Positions 63,552-64,000 of a stretch of DNA of 64,000 nucleotides are shown here, one piece after another. This DNA is from Gemmatimonadota bacterium (GTDB lineage: Bacteria > Gemmatimonadota > Gemmatimonadetes > Palauibacterales > Palauibacteraceae), in NCBI GenBank assembly GCA_029262175.1, contig JAJCZV010000022.1, forward strand, positions 18,874 to 82,873, read 5' to 3'. Under the pieces are notes generated by a model. It did not search any database. It was not told the DNA's origin and worked only from the letters and a program-made list of their open reading frames with translations. Numbering within the stretch: the stretch's first letter is position 1; each line of letters starts with the position of its first letter. The position numbers and the translations under genes are program-made.

Positions 63552-64000
63552 TCGAGGTACAAGTCCAAATCGTCACGGCACTGCTCCTGACGCTGCTCTG
63601 CTTTACGGCGATCGCCGTGGTCCGGATGCGAAACCTCTGGGCCGCCGTGATGCTCATGGGCATCTACAGTTTCTTGGGCGCGTCGTGGATGCTTTTGCTG
63701 GACGCGCCGGACGTCGCGTTCACTGAAGCCGCGGTCGGAGCGGGCATCTCGACGATCCTGGCCCTCGCGACCTTGGCCCTCACGACCACGCGGGCGAAGC
63801 AGCGCGAGCACAGACCGATCGTGCCGTTGTTGATCGTGACCGTTACCGGCGGGGCGCTGGCGTACGGCACCCTCGACATGCCCCTCTTCGGCGATCCGGA
63901 CTCTCCCGCCAATAGTTATCCGGTCCCCTCCTATGTAGAGCGGGCGGAGCACGACATTCACGTCCCGAATGTCGTGACCGCGGTACTGGCCAGTTATCGA
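63539..64000 (+). CDS. MbhD/MbhE-like (DUF4040) Mrp/Mbh antiporter subunit, cut by window end
   Basis: 154 residues seen. Helices IVTALLLTLLCFTAIAVV, WAAVMLMGIYSFLGASWMLL and AVGAGISTILALATLALT, with DAPDVAFTEAAVGAG, match MbhD/DUF4040 (C-terminal part of MrpA). It continues into an MbhE-like EHDIHVPNVVTAVLASYR segment. The start is probably ATC 63539 behind AGGAGG, because the first standard codon would remove helix 1. The order E-F-G-MbhD resembles Mbh-type clusters more than classic mrpABCDEFG. Confidence 0.8.
   Translation, partial: MDSIVEVQVQIVTALLLTLLCFTAIAVVRMRNLWAAVMLMGIYSFLGASWMLLLDAPDVAFTEAAVGAGISTILALATLALTTTRAKQREHRPIVPLLIVTVTGGALAYGTLDMPLFGDPDSPANSYPVPSYVERAEHDIHVPNVVTAVLASYR

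Noticed and set aside
1..64000. CRISPR arrays, insertion sequences, prophage or attachment sites
   Set aside because: No regularly spaced repeats, transposase or integrase motifs were found on either strand.

Overview
This is a GC-rich, gene-dense chromosomal window with almost no intergenic space. Many start codons sit inside the preceding stop codon (ATGA, GTGA or TTGA overlaps). The organism is a Gram-negative aerobe: it has LPS and outer-membrane genes (lpxH, an LptE-like lipoprotein, mlaEFD, a TonB-dependent receptor) and an aa3-type cytochrome oxidase. It is also a selenocysteine user, with selA, selB and tRNA-Sec all present. The gene set and flavour (DUF4159, DUF5683, fused aroA-cmk, mannose-type PTS with HprK) suggest Gemmatimonadota or a close relative. 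That placement is inference from general resemblance, not from a database search. I see no insertion sequences, prophage, CRISPR array or integrase, so this reads as core chromosome.

Layout. 1-3.3 kb: end of selA, then purN and purH. 3.5-8.5 kb: MsrP-like molybdoenzyme and cytochrome c oxidase subunits II-I-III-IV. 8.75-11.1 kb (minus): 5'-nucleotidase lipoprotein and a DUF4159 protein. 11.3-13.7 kb: a lone E1-alpha dehydrogenase subunit coupled to an unknown protein, then a degenerate GGDEF protein on the minus strand. 13.86-21 kb: RNase Z, fused AroA-Cmk, six-domain ribosomal protein S1 and an LpoA-like periplasmic binding protein. 21-27.5 kb: a propionyl-CoA carboxylase/methylmalonyl-CoA mutase operon with an RNA methyltransferase embedded in it. 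27.5-35.5 kb: FmdB-like protein, argS, pfkB-family kinase, purM, the riboflavin genes ribD-ribE-ribBA-ribH, and nusB. 35.5-42 kb: glycosyltransferase, hprK and a complete mannose-type PTS (EIIA, EIIB, EIIC, EIID, HPr, EI). 42-44 kb: metK and a bifunctional-nuclease-family protein. 44.1-50.2 kb: a cobalamin riboswitch followed by btuF, btuC, btuD, a TonB receptor and a putative surface lipoprotein. 50.2-57.6 kb: recO, selB, a zinc-ribbon protein, ptsN, tmRNA, greA and mlaEFD. 57.7-62.4 kb: ridA, tRNA-Sec, DUF5683, murI, lpxH, a hotdog thioesterase and envelope lipoproteins. 62.5-64 kb: Mrp/Mbh antiporter subunits E, F, G and an MbhD-like subunit cut by the window end.

How the parts connect. 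Imported B12 would feed the methylmalonyl-CoA mutase at 25.9 kb. SelA, SelB and tRNA-Sec form one UGA-recoding pathway split over three sites. HprK, HPr, EI and the EII proteins form a self-contained phosphorelay.

The most interesting signals are the riboswitch-controlled B12 operon ending in a surface-type lipoprotein that could be a BtuG-like B12 capture protein; three genes (rnz, murI, the MbhD-like gene) whose conserved N-termini require ATC or CTG starts; tRNA-Sec ending 5 nt before a start codon; and the lone E1-alpha gene with its coupled unknown partner.
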